Origin: Streptomyces gardneri | GTDB lineage: Bacteria; Actinomycetota; Actinomycetes; Streptomycetales; Streptomycetaceae | DNA length: 64,000 nucleotides | Direction of reading: 5' to 3' | Assembly (NCBI RefSeq): GCF_006539185.1 | Contig: NZ_BJMN01000025.1 | Location: 110,929-174,928, forward strand | Shown: positions 7,901 to 15,259 of the stretch, in pieces | Numbering within the stretch: position 1 is the first letter of the stretch | How the letters are laid out: every line of letters starts with the position of its first letter | The notes under the pieces: generated by a model | Told to the model about the DNA's origin: nothing | Seen by the model: the letters and a program-made list of their open reading frames with translations, nothing else | Database searches by the model: none | Program-made: the position numbers and the translations under genes

Positions 7901-8827
7901 TCACGCAGCTTCGGAGTCCGACGTCACCTTCACGCGGGGCAGCAGTTCCTCGTAGGCCGATGGGTCGTACTCGCCGGCCACCGGGGAGAGGACCGTCGCC
8001 GCCGAGAGGGCGACCGCGCGGGTGAGGCGTTCGGGCCAGGGGGCTTCGTCGACCAGGCCCGAGAGGAGGCCGGCTACGGCGGAGTCGCCTGCGCCCGTCG
8101 GGTTTCCCTTGACGGGGGCCGGGGGTGCCGCGCGCCACAGGCCCTCCGGGGTGGCCGCGAGGAGGCCCTCCGGGCCGAGGGACGAGATCACCGCGTGGGC
8201 GCCGCGGCGGCGTGCGTCGCGGGTGGCGCGGTGGGGTTCGCGGGAGCCGGTGAGCTGGGCGAGCTCGTCGGCGTTCGGCTTGACCAGGTCGGGGCGGGCC
8301 GCGATGCCTCGGCGGAGGGGTTCCCCGCTGGTGTCGAGGAGGACCGGGACGGCGGCGGCGCGGGCGAGGCGGATCAGTTCCGCGTACGCGCCGACGTGGA
8401 TGCCCGGCGGGAGGCTGCCGCAGAGGGCCACCGCCCGGGCCCCGTCGAGGAGTTCGGTGAAGCGGGTGCGGAAGCCGGCCCACTCGGCGGGAGTGATGGC
8501 GGGCCCGGGTTCGTTGAGCTGGGTCGTGTCGCCGGTCGTGGTGTCGACGACGGCGACGGTACGGCGGGTGGGGCCCGCGGTCGCCACGAGCTCGTCGCGG
8601 ACCGGGGTCGCGGCGAGGAGGTCCCGCAGCATGGCGCCGGTGGCGCCGCCCGCGAAGCCGGTGGCGACGGTCTCGTGGCCGAGCGCGGCGAGCACCCGGG
8701 CCACGTTGAGGCCCTTGCCGCCGGGGCGTTCGATGACCTGGGTGACGCGGTGGGTGGCGTGCGGGGTGAGGGCGGGGACCCGGTAGGTAAGGTCCAGCGC
8801 CGTGTTGAGGGTGACCGTCAGAATCAC
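7901..8827 (-). CDS. PfkB-family hexose-phosphate kinase (1-phosphofructokinase/tagatose-6-phosphate kinase type)
   Basis: The 308-residue protein matches the 1-phosphofructokinase family: I-L-T-V-T-L-N-T-A-L-D at the start, G-G-K-G-L-N-V-A-R-V-L-A-A-L-G (PfkB signature 1), C-G-S-L-P-P-G, and N-P-T-G-A-G-D-S (signature 2 with catalytic Asp) near residue 237. It phosphorylates a sugar phosphate with ATP. It is the last gene of a minus-strand group after nagK and nagA, so an amino-sugar or tagatose-type phosphate is a fair guess for its substrate, but fructose-1-P cannot be excluded. The GTG at 8827 is preferred over a longer frame because family members start at this strand. Confidence 0.85.
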   Translation of the reverse strand: MILTVTLNTALDLTYRVPALTPHATHRVTQVIERPGGKGLNVARVLAALGHETVATGFAGGATGAMLRDLLAATPVRDELVATAGPTRRTVAVVDTTTGDTTQLNEPGPAITPAEWAGFRTRFTELLDGARAVALCGSLPPGIHVGAYAELIRLARAAAVPVLLDTSGEPLRRGIAARPDLVKPNADELAQLTGSREPHRATRDARRRGAHAVISSLGPEGLLAATPEGLWRAAPPAPVKGNPTGAGDSAVAGLLSGLVDEAPWPERLTRAVALSAATVLSPVAGEYDPSAYEELLPRVKVTSDSEAA

Positions 8828-8961
8828 CTGTGCACCCCCGTAACTCGGTGTGAAGTCCTGTGGAACGAGCGTTCCGACGGGCACCGATCATGCCAAAGGA
8901 ACGGCGGTTGGCCCAGAGTTCCGGCCGACCGCCCTTCCGTTTGACCTCGTATGACCCCTGA

Positions 8962-10116
8962 TCAGACCGCCGCGACCGCCGTCGGGTCGACGATCCACTG
9001 GCCCTTGCGCATGACGCCCTTGAGGCGGAACTCGGCGTCGAGGACGACGATGTCGGCGTCCTTGCCGGGCTCCAGGGAGCCGACCCGGTCGTAGACGCCG
9101 AGGAGGCGGGCCGGGTTGGCGGAGATCGCCTGGACGACCGATTCGACGGGGAGGCCGTCGATGGTGACGGCGCGCTTGAAGGCGCGGTCCAGGGTGAGGG
9201 TGGAGCCGGCGATGGAGCCGCCCTCGACGAGGCGGGCGACGCTGTCCTTCACCTCGACCGCCAGCGGGCCGAGCATGTAGCTGCCGTCGCCGAAGCCCGC
9301 CGCGTCCATGGCGTCGGTGATGAAGGCGACCCGCTCGGGGCCCGCGTGGTGGAAGGCGAGCTCCAGGGCGGCGGGGTGGAGGTGCGTGCCGTCGTTGATG
9401 AGCTCGACGGTGATCCGCTCGTCCTCCAGGAGCGCGGCGATCGGGCCGGGCGTGCGGTGGCCGAGGGCGGGCATCGCGTTGTAGAGGTGCGTGGCGACGG
9501 TGGCGCCCGCGTCGATGGCGGCGACGGTCTGCTCGTACGTCGCGTCGGTGTGGCCGATCGCGGCGATCACGCCGTGCTCGGCGAGGAGGCGTACGGAGTC
9601 GATGCCGCCGGGCAGCTCGGTGGCGAGGGTGACCATCTTGGCCTGGCCGCGGCCGGCGTCGATCAGCTTGCGGACCTCGGCCGGGTCGGGGTCGCGGAGC
9701 AGCGTCTCGTCGTGGGCGCCCTTGCGGCAGGGGGAGATGAAGGGGCCCTCGAAGTGGAGGCCGGCGATCTCGCCCTGCTCGGCGAGTTCGGAGAGCAGGC
9801 CGGCCCGCTGGGTGAGGAAGTCCATCTCGCCGGTGACGAAGGAGGCGACGATGGTGGTGGTGCCGTGCAGGCGGTGGGTGTGGACGCCGGTGAGGACGTC
9901 CTCGACGGTGCCGGAGGTGAAGGACGCGCCGCCGCCGCCGTGGTTGTGCATGTCGACGAAGCCGGGGACGAGCCAGTGGCCGGTCAGGTCGATGGCCGGG
10001 GCGCCCTCGGGGGCGCTGCCGGTGATGCGCTCGCCGTCGACGATCACGCGTCCGTTCTCGACGATTCCGGTGGGCAGCACGACGTGTGCGCCGGCGAGAA
10101 CCTGGTGATCGGCCAT
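8962..10116 (-). CDS. nagA: N-acetylglucosamine-6-phosphate deacetylase
   Basis: NagA removes acetate from GlcNAc-6-P to give GlcN-6-P. The 384-residue product has the amidohydrolase signatures: D-M-H-N-H-G near residue 60, the metal-binding Glu in G-L-H-F-E-G-P-F-I near 128, A-I-G-H-T-D-A-T, V-A-T-H-L-Y-N-A-M and the catalytic Asp in F-I-T-D-A-M-D. The ATG overlaps the nagK stop as T-GATG, giving translational coupling, with GGAGG upstream. It also serves MurNAc recovery, since MurQ, encoded at 34.8 kb, makes GlcNAc-6-P. DasR control of the operon is suggested by two upstream dre-like sites. Confidence 0.95.
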   Translation of the reverse strand: MADHQVLAGAHVVLPTGIVENGRVIVDGERITGSAPEGAPAIDLTGHWLVPGFVDMHNHGGGGASFTSGTVEDVLTGVHTHRLHGTTTIVASFVTGEMDFLTQRAGLLSELAEQGEIAGLHFEGPFISPCRKGAHDETLLRDPDPAEVRKLIDAGRGQAKMVTLATELPGGIDSVRLLAEHGVIAAIGHTDATYEQTVAAIDAGATVATHLYNAMPALGHRTPGPIAALLEDERITVELINDGTHLHPAALELAFHHAGPERVAFITDAMDAAGFGDGSYMLGPLAVEVKDSVARLVEGGSIAGSTLTLDRAFKRAVTIDGLPVESVVQAISANPARLLGVYDRVGSLEPGKDADIVVLDAEFRLKGVMRKGQWIVDPTAVAAV

Positions 10117-11066
10117 CAGGCGGAAACCTCCGAGTCGGTGGGGTGCTGGTCGGCGAGCAGGTCCCAGGCGAGGAGGCCCGCGCCCAGGCATCCGGCGGTG
10201 TCCCCGAGGGCCGCCGGGACGATGGCGGGCAGCTTCTGGAACGTGACTCGCTCCTCCACCGCGGCCCGAAGTGGTGTGAACAAGGTTTCCCCGGCCTCGG
10301 CGAGACCGCCACCGATGATCAGTGTGCGGGGGTCCAGCAGGGTGAGCGCGGTGACGAGGCCGTCGGCGAGGGCGTCGACGGCGTTCTGCCAGATCCGGAC
10401 GGCCGTGGCGTCGCCGGATTCGACGGCCTTGGCGCAGTCGGCGGCGTCGGCCTTCGGGTCGCCGCTCGCCTCGGCCCAGGCCTGGGAGACGGCGGAGGCG
10501 GAGGCGTACCGCTCCAGGCAGCCGCGCTGGCCGCAGCCGCAGTCGGTGCCGCCGGGGCGGACGACGATGTGGCCGATCTCGCCGGCGTAGCCGTGGGCGC
10601 CGGCCTCGATGCGGTCGCCGATGCCGATGGCGCCGGCGATGCCGGTGCCGAGGGGCACGAAGAGGAAGCGGTCGGCGCCGTTGCCCGCGCCGATGCGGCC
10701 TTCGGCGAGGCCGCCGGTGCGGACGTCGTGGCCGAGGGCGACGGGGATGCCGTCGAGGCGGCGGCTGAGGAGTTCGCGCATGGGAACGTCGCGCCAGCCG
10801 AGGTTGGCCGCGTAGACCGCGATGCCGTTCTCGGCGTCGACGATGCCGGGGACGGCGACTCCGGCGGCCGCGGCGGGCTCGCCGTACCGCTCCTGGCCGA
10901 GGGCGCGGAGGTCCTCCGCGAAGCCGAGGATGGTCTCGACCACCGCCTCGGGACCGCGCTCGCGCCCGGTGGCGCGGCGGGCCTCGTGGAGCAGGGTGCC
11001 GTCCGCCCCGACGAGGGCGGCCTTCATGCCGGTGCCGCCCACATCCAGGGCGATGACGTGTCTCAC
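10116..11066 (-). CDS. nagK: ROK-family sugar kinase, probable N-acetylglucosamine kinase
   Basis: The 316-residue protein shows the ROK pattern: I-A-L-D-V-G-G-T-G-M-K phosphate loop at residues 4-14, E-I-G-H-I-V-V near the middle, and the zinc-binding C-G-C-G-Q-R-G-C-L-E. ROK kinases phosphorylate glucose or GlcNAc with ATP; coupling to nagA favours GlcNAc. The GTG at 11066 is the usual ROK start (V-R-H-V-I-A-L-D-V-G-G-T); the ribosome site is weak. A longer in-frame start would run through the putative dre operator. It heads a three-gene operon with nagA and the PfkB kinase. Confidence 0.9.
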   Translation of the reverse strand: MRHVIALDVGGTGMKAALVGADGTLLHEARRATGRERGPEAVVETILGFAEDLRALGQERYGEPAAAAGVAVPGIVDAENGIAVYAANLGWRDVPMRELLSRRLDGIPVALGHDVRTGGLAEGRIGAGNGADRFLFVPLGTGIAGAIGIGDRIEAGAHGYAGEIGHIVVRPGGTDCGCGQRGCLERYASASAVSQAWAEASGDPKADAADCAKAVESGDATAVRIWQNAVDALADGLVTALTLLDPRTLIIGGGLAEAGETLFTPLRAAVEERVTFQKLPAIVPAALGDTAGCLGAGLLAWDLLADQHPTDSEVSA

Positions 11067-11094
11067 GGGGGACAGTTTGGCGCGCGGGGACCCA

Positions 11095-11110
11095 AAAGGT
11101 CTAGTCCACT
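11095..11110. promoter_or_regulatory. Putative DasR operator (dre) upstream of nagK
   Basis: AAAGGTCTAGTCCACT matches the DasR-responsive-element consensus A(C/G)TGGTCTAGACCA(G/C)T at 13 of 16 positions, 29 bp upstream of the nagK start. DasR is the GlcN-6-P-sensing GntR repressor of amino-sugar genes in Streptomyces. Confidence 0.75.
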
Positions 11111-11192
11111 GCCGAGGATTGTTGCGTACGGATACAAATTCGGGACCCGTCATGGGTCCATGGTCCCGGCTGTGTTGCGGAAGTGATACCCA

Positions 11193-11208
11193 AGTGGTGT
11201 AGACCTCA
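11193..11208. promoter_or_regulatory. Second putative DasR operator (dre) between nagK and the sugar-binding lipoprotein gene
   Basis: AGTGGTGTAGACCTCA matches the dre consensus at 13 of 16 positions and keeps the TGGTNTAGACC core. It lies 83 bp from the first site, in the same divergent region, and 135 bp before the lipoprotein start. Confidence 0.65.
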
Positions 11209-11342
11209 TGCCCGGCCGCGGGGGAGACTTGCGGGCCTGCGGAGAGCAAACATGCAGCTCACAGCAGTGCGAATACCGTGCAAATGCAGCGCAAACGCAG
11301 CGCTGAATCGGCTCAACGACGAGCAAAGAGGTGGATGAGGCC

Positions 11343-12614
11343 GTGCAGCGGCGACGATTCCTTGGACTGACCGCGGCCGCCGCCGCACTCGGGCTGACCG
11401 CCACGGTCACCGGATGCGGCGTCCTCGAGGGCGAATCCGGCGACGTGACCCTCAGACTGGTCGCCGCCGACTACGACCTGACCGGCGGGGACACGACCAA
11501 GAAGTACTGGGCCGACCTCGTCACCGCCTTCGAGGCGAAGCACCCCGGTGTGAAGGTCGAGGTGCAGATCGAGTCCTGGGACGACGTCGACCGCAAGGTC
11601 GCCGAGATGGTCAAGGCCGACGAGGCCCCCGACGTCGCGCAGATCGGCGCCTACGCCGACTACGCGGCCGCCGGCGAGCTCTACGCCGCCGACGAGCTCC
11701 TCTCGATCCCCGTCCAGGCCAACTTCCTCGCGCCGCTCGTCGCCGCCGGAGAGACCAAGCGCACCCAGTACGGGCTGCCCTTCGTCGCCTCCACCCGGCC
11801 GCTCTTCTACAACAAGGCCCTCTTCGAGGAGGCCGGCGCCGAGGCACCCACCACCTGGGACGAGCTGGCCGCCGCCGCCGAGAAGCTCAAGGCCAAGGGC
11901 GTCACCACCCCCTTCGCGCTTCCGCTCGGCCCCGAGGAGGCCCAGGCCGAGGCCCTGATGTGGCTCCTCAGCGGCGGCGGCGGCTGGACCGACGCCACCG
12001 ACCACTACGCCGTCGACTCCGACGCGAACGTCCGCACCTTCGACTGGCTGAAGAAGAACCTCGTCGGCAAGGGCCTCACCGGGCCCGTCGCCCCCGGCAA
12101 GCTCAACCGCAAGGCCGCCTTCGCCGCCTTCGCGAGCGGCGAGGTCGGCATGCTCAACGGCCACCCCTCGCTGGTCAAGGAGGCCGCGAAGAAGGGCGTC
12201 GAGATCGGCCAGGTGCCGCTGCCCGGCATCGACGGCAAGCCCAAGAGCTCCATGGGCGTCGCCGACTGGATCATGGGCTTCAAGCAGAACGGTCACCGCA
12301 AGGAGATCGGCGAGTTCCTGAACTTCGTCTTCAGCGACGAGAACGTCCTGAAGTTCGCCGGGGACAACGACCTGCTGCCGGTCACCGTCAGCGCCTCCAC
12401 CCGCATGGAGACCGACCCCGAGTACGCGAACCTCCGCGAGTTCCTCAAGGGCCTCCCGGACGCCCAGCTCCCGCCGGTCGGCAAGACCTCGTGGGCCACG
12501 GTCAGCGAGAACGTCAAGCAGAACATCGGCAAGGCCGTCACCCCCGGCGGCCGGCCCTCCGAGGTCCTGGGCACGATAGGCCGGGCGGCGACGGCGGCCG
12601 AGAACGCCGAGTAA
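11343..12614 (+). CDS. ABC transporter sugar-binding lipoprotein
   Basis: The protein of about 423 residues is a family 1 extracellular solute-binding protein. It has a twin-arginine-like lipoprotein signal (Q-R-R-R-F-L-G-L-T-A-A-A) ending in the lipobox V-T-G-C, W-A-D-L-V-T-A-F-E-A-K-H-P-G-V-K-V-E-V, P-D-V-A-Q-I-G and Y-N-K-A-L-F-E-E-A-G, all typical. It should deliver a sugar to an ABC permease, but no permease or ATPase gene is next to it, so the transporter is elsewhere. The GTG at 11343 is chosen because AGAGGTGG is well placed; a GTG at 11331 is possible. The dre sites suggest an amino-sugar ligand. Confidence 0.88.
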   Translation: MQRRRFLGLTAAAAALGLTATVTGCGVLEGESGDVTLRLVAADYDLTGGDTTKKYWADLVTAFEAKHPGVKVEVQIESWDDVDRKVAEMVKADEAPDVAQIGAYADYAAAGELYAADELLSIPVQANFLAPLVAAGETKRTQYGLPFVASTRPLFYNKALFEEAGAEAPTTWDELAAAAEKLKAKGVTTPFALPLGPEEAQAEALMWLLSGGGGWTDATDHYAVDSDANVRTFDWLKKNLVGKGLTGPVAPGKLNRKAAFAAFASGEVGMLNGHPSLVKEAAKKGVEIGQVPLPGIDGKPKSSMGVADWIMGFKQNGHRKEIGEFLNFVFSDENVLKFAGDNDLLPVTVSASTRMETDPEYANLREFLKGLPDAQLPPVGKTSWATVSENVKQNIGKAVTPGGRPSEVLGTIGRAATAAENAE

Positions 12615-12626
12615 TAGGTTGGTCGT

Positions 12627-12920
12627 ATGACCGAAGAGCGGACGGCCGAAGAGCGGACGGCCGGAGAGCAGGGGACGGCGCACGACGCCGGCGACGGTGG
12701 GCTCGGCGAGCGCGAGCGGGCCCTCCTCGCCGTCGAGCGCCGCTCCTGGCCCGGCCCCGGCGCCAAGGAGCGGGCCGTCCGCGAGGGCCTCGGCCTCTCC
12801 CCGACCCGCTACTACCAGCTGCTCAACGCCCTCCTCGACGACCCGCGCGCCCTCGCCCACGACCCGGTGACGGTCAACCGACTGCGCCGCGTCCGGGAAG
12901 AGAAGCAAAGGCGTCGCTAG
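12627..12920 (+). CDS. DUF3263 domain protein
   Basis: The 97-residue protein has an acidic, Glu/Thr-rich N-terminus (about 30 residues) then the DUF3263 core: E-R-A-L-L-A-V-E-R-R-S-W-P-G-P-G-A-K-E-R-A-V-R-E, L-S-x-T-R-Y-Y-Q-L-L-N-A-L-L-D and a basic tail. The core looks like a small helix-turn-helix resembling sigma region 4, but no function is established. It starts 12 bp after the lipoprotein stop and may be cotranscribed with it. Confidence 0.8.
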   Translation: MTEERTAEERTAGEQGTAHDAGDGGLGERERALLAVERRSWPGPGAKERAVREGLGLSPTRYYQLLNALLDDPRALAHDPVTVNRLRRVREEKQRRR

Positions 12921-12993
12921 AGGGTGGCAAGGACCCGCACCGGTGACCCCGGCCACGCTGACGGCGACGCCCCGCGTCGGTAGGGTCGTGAAC

Positions 12994-13836
12994 ATGGTCA
13001 GCAGCCTTCCGCACCCGACCACCTCCGCCGGCCGCGACGGTCTGGCCGCGCTTCTCGCGCGGCCCGCGCAAGCCGTCGTCGCCCTCGATTTCGACGGGAC
13101 GCTCGCCGAGATCGTCCCCGACCCCGAACAGGCCCGCGCCCACCCCGGTGCCGTGGCCGCCCTCGCCGCCCTCGCGCCCCAGGTCGCCTCCGTCGCCGTC
13201 GTGACCGGCCGGCCCGCCGGGGTCGCCGTCCGCTACGGCGGCTTCGCCGGAGTCCCCGGCCTCGAACACCTCGTCGTCCTCGGCCACTACGGCGCCGAAC
13301 GCTGGGACGCCGTCAGCGGCACCGTCCGGGCCGCCGCCCCGCACCCGGGCGTGGCCTCCGTCCGCGCCGAGCTCCCCGGCTTCCTCGACCGGGCCGGCGC
13401 CTGGCCGGGCGTCTGGATCGAGGAGAAGGGCCGCGCGGTCGCCGTCCACACCCGCCGCGCGCTCGACCCCGAGGGCGCCTTCGAGGCCCTCAAGGGCCCG
13501 CTCGGCGACCTCGCCACCCACCACGGCCTCGTCCTGGAGCCCGGCCGCATGGTCCTGGAGCTGCGGCCCCCGGGCATGGACAAGGGCGTGGCGCTCGCCG
13601 AGTACGCACAGGAGGTGGGCGCCGGGTCCGTGCTCTACGCGGGCGACGACCTCGGCGACCTGCCCGCCTTCGCCGCCGTGGAGAAGCTCCGCTCCGACGG
13701 CACCCCCGGCCTCCTGATCTGCAGCGGCTCCTCCGAGGTCCCGGAACTCGCCGACCGCGCGGACCTCTCGGTGGCCGGCCCGCCGGGGGTGGTGGGGTTC
13801 CTGACCGCGCTCGCGGAGGCGGTACGGGCCTCCTGA
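12994..13836 (+). CDS. otsB: Trehalose-6-phosphate phosphatase
   Basis: OtsB hydrolyses trehalose-6-P to trehalose. The 280-residue product has HAD motif I A-L-D-F-D-G-T-L near residue 30 with the nucleophile Asp, motif II V-V-T-G-R-P, G-H-Y-G-A-E-R-W, V-W-I-E-E-K-G, R-P-P-G-M-D-K-G and motif IV A-G-D-D-L-G-D. The ATG at 12994 is preferred; the frame is open further upstream. The partner synthase otsA lies 1.4 kb away on the other strand, separated by an imine-reductase-like gene and its regulator, so the two steps are not in one operon here. Confidence 0.92.
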   Translation: MVSSLPHPTTSAGRDGLAALLARPAQAVVALDFDGTLAEIVPDPEQARAHPGAVAALAALAPQVASVAVVTGRPAGVAVRYGGFAGVPGLEHLVVLGHYGAERWDAVSGTVRAAAPHPGVASVRAELPGFLDRAGAWPGVWIEEKGRAVAVHTRRALDPEGAFEALKGPLGDLATHHGLVLEPGRMVLELRPPGMDKGVALAEYAQEVGAGSVLYAGDDLGDLPAFAAVEKLRSDGTPGLLICSGSSEVPELADRADLSVAGPPGVVGFLTALAEAVRAS

Positions 13837-13840
13837 ACCG

Positions 13841-14746
13841 TCACTCTCCCCGTACGAGCAGCTCCACCACGCCCGTCAGGTCCTCGTCGCCGCTCGCCTC
13901 GGCAAGGCGACGGGCCATCAGGTCGAAGTAGGGGAGGAGCAGTTCGGTGCTGACGCCCTGCTGTTCGGCGGTGGCGAGGAAGGTGGGCGTGCCGGCGACC
14001 TGCATGCCCAGGTTGGAGACGACGCCCTTCGTGTAGTCGCCGCTCCGCAGCTGGTCCGCGGCGAGGTGGACGCCCTGCGCCATCGCGGCGAGCCAGTCCG
14101 CGAGCAGCGGGGCGAACTCCACCGGGTCGATGTCCTCCTTGCGGATCAGGGCGAAGGCGTGGTGGATCCCGGCGAACATCCCGTACATCCCGCTGAGCAG
14201 GGCCACGTCGTGCAGGGCCGCGTGGCCCGCGTCCGCGCCGACGTACCGGGTGCCGACGGGCACCGCCAGGGTCTCCCGGTGCTGCTCGAACAGCTCGGCC
14301 GCGCCGCTGTAGAAGACGTATCCGCCGGCCTCAGGGACGCCGACCATCGGCGGGACGGCCATGATGCCGCCGTCCAGGTAGCGGGCGCCGCGGTCGCGGG
14401 CCCAGTCCGCGCGGGCGCGGGCCTGGTCCGGGGTCGTGGTCGTGAGGTTGACGAGGTCCTTCCCCGTCAGGTCGGCCTCGGCGAGGGCCTCGCCCACCGA
14501 GGCGTCGTCCAGGAGGCAGACGACGACCAGCGTGCTCGCGGCGACGGCCTCGGCGGCGCTGCCGGCGCCCTTCGCGCCCTCGGCGACGAGTCCGGCCGCG
14601 CGGGCCGGGGTGCGGTTCCAGACGGTGAGGGGGTGGCCGGCGGCGAGCCAGGTGCCGGCCAGGGCGGTGCCCATCGCGCCGAGGCCGAGCAGGGTGACGG
14701 GGGTCTTCCCGGAGGTCGAGGTCTTCTCTCGCGTGTTCGCTGTCAT
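13841..14746 (-). CDS. NAD(P)-dependent imine-reductase-like oxidoreductase
   Basis: The 301-residue protein has an N-terminal Rossmann motif G-L-G-A-M-G-T-A-L-A-G, then V-W-N-R-T-P-A-R for NADPH phosphate binding, and G-G-I-M-A-V-P-P-M-V-G at about 120, a pattern typical of bacterial imine reductases rather than true 6-phosphogluconate dehydrogenases. The helix A-L-H-D-V-A-L-L carries an Asp at the position used as proton donor in D-type imine reductases. It probably reduces a C=N or C=O bond; the natural substrate is unknown. It is divergent from an HxlR regulator across a palindrome, a layout that suggests local control. Confidence 0.82.
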   Translation of the reverse strand: MTANTREKTSTSGKTPVTLLGLGAMGTALAGTWLAAGHPLTVWNRTPARAAGLVAEGAKGAGSAAEAVAASTLVVVCLLDDASVGEALAEADLTGKDLVNLTTTTPDQARARADWARDRGARYLDGGIMAVPPMVGVPEAGGYVFYSGAAELFEQHRETLAVPVGTRYVGADAGHAALHDVALLSGMYGMFAGIHHAFALIRKEDIDPVEFAPLLADWLAAMAQGVHLAADQLRSGDYTKGVVSNLGMQVAGTPTFLATAEQQGVSTELLLPYFDLMARRLAEASGDEDLTGVVELLVRGE

Positions 14747-14785
14747 GGCCACCAGGCTGGTCGAGGGCCCGGAACCGCTCAAGTA

Positions 14786-14801
14786 CCCACTTGGAAGTGG
14801 G
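14786..14801. promoter_or_regulatory. Probable HxlR operator between divergent genes
   Basis: CCCACTT-GG-AAGTGGG is an exact 7-bp inverted repeat with a 2-bp spacer, set between the reductase start (14746) and the HxlR start (14845). HxlR proteins often bind their own divergent promoter, and the neighbouring GTACCC...GGTTACC extends the symmetry loosely. Confidence 0.6.
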
Positions 14802-14844
14802 TGGTTACCCTGAGGTGAGCGAACAGGTCAGGAGGGTGGGGCAG

Positions 14845-15189
14845 ATGGCGACGCTGAACCGGCCGGCAACCGACGACGGGCACGTCTGCGGGATCGACAC
14901 CTCGATGGAGGTGATCGGCGGCAAGTGGAAGGTCCTCATCCTGTGGGCGCTCCACACCTACCCGCAGAGCCGCTTCGGCGAGCTGCGGCGCATCGTCCCG
15001 GGCATCACCGAGAAGGTGCTCGCCTCCCATCTGCGGGAGATGGAGGCGGACGGGATCGTGGACCGCGTCTCGTACGACGAGGTCCCGCCCCGAGTCGAGT
15101 ACGGCCTGACCAAGGACGGGACGCGGCTCATCGAAGCCCTCGAACCGCTCGCGGCCTGGGGGCGCGAACGGCGGGAGCGGGGGGCTTAG
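14845..15189 (+). CDS. HxlR/MarR-like winged-helix transcriptional regulator
   Basis: The 114-residue protein fits HxlR: C-G-I-D-T-S-M-E-V-I-G-G-K-W-K-V-L-I-L-W-A-L at about 19-40, F-G-E-L-R-R-I-V-P-G-I-T-E-K-V-L-A-S-H-L-R-E-M-E recognition helix, and Y-G-L-T-K-D-G wing. The N-terminal Cys is the redox or aldehyde-sensing position in several HxlR members. A strong GGAGGG lies 8 bp before the ATG. It probably represses the divergent reductase gene. The stop codon forms part of a long inverted repeat. Confidence 0.88.
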   Translation: MATLNRPATDDGHVCGIDTSMEVIGGKWKVLILWALHTYPQSRFGELRRIVPGITEKVLASHLREMEADGIVDRVSYDEVPPRVEYGLTKDGTRLIEALEPLAAWGRERRERGA

Positions 15190-15255
15190 GCCCTGTCCGG
15201 CGGATCATGGCCGGGCCCGCGGCGTGTCCGACCCTGATCCGCCGGACAGGGCCTA
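15187..15255. repeat. 21-bp perfect inverted repeat between hxlR and otsA (terminator or MITE-like)
   Basis: The arm at 15187-15207 (starting TAGGCCCTGTCC, ending GGCGGATCA) is an exact reverse complement of 15235-15255, with a 27-nt spacer. The left arm begins in the stop codon of the HxlR gene and the right arm ends 4 bp before the otsA stop. It would make a very stable hairpin and serve as a two-way terminator. Its near-identical long arms are also what a small transposon remnant or MITE would show. Confidence 0.75.
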
Positions 15256-15259
15256 GGGC

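Noticed and set aside
10116..11249. A longer start for nagK at 11249
   Set aside because: The extra 61 codons would run through both dre-like operators and are not part of the ROK fold.
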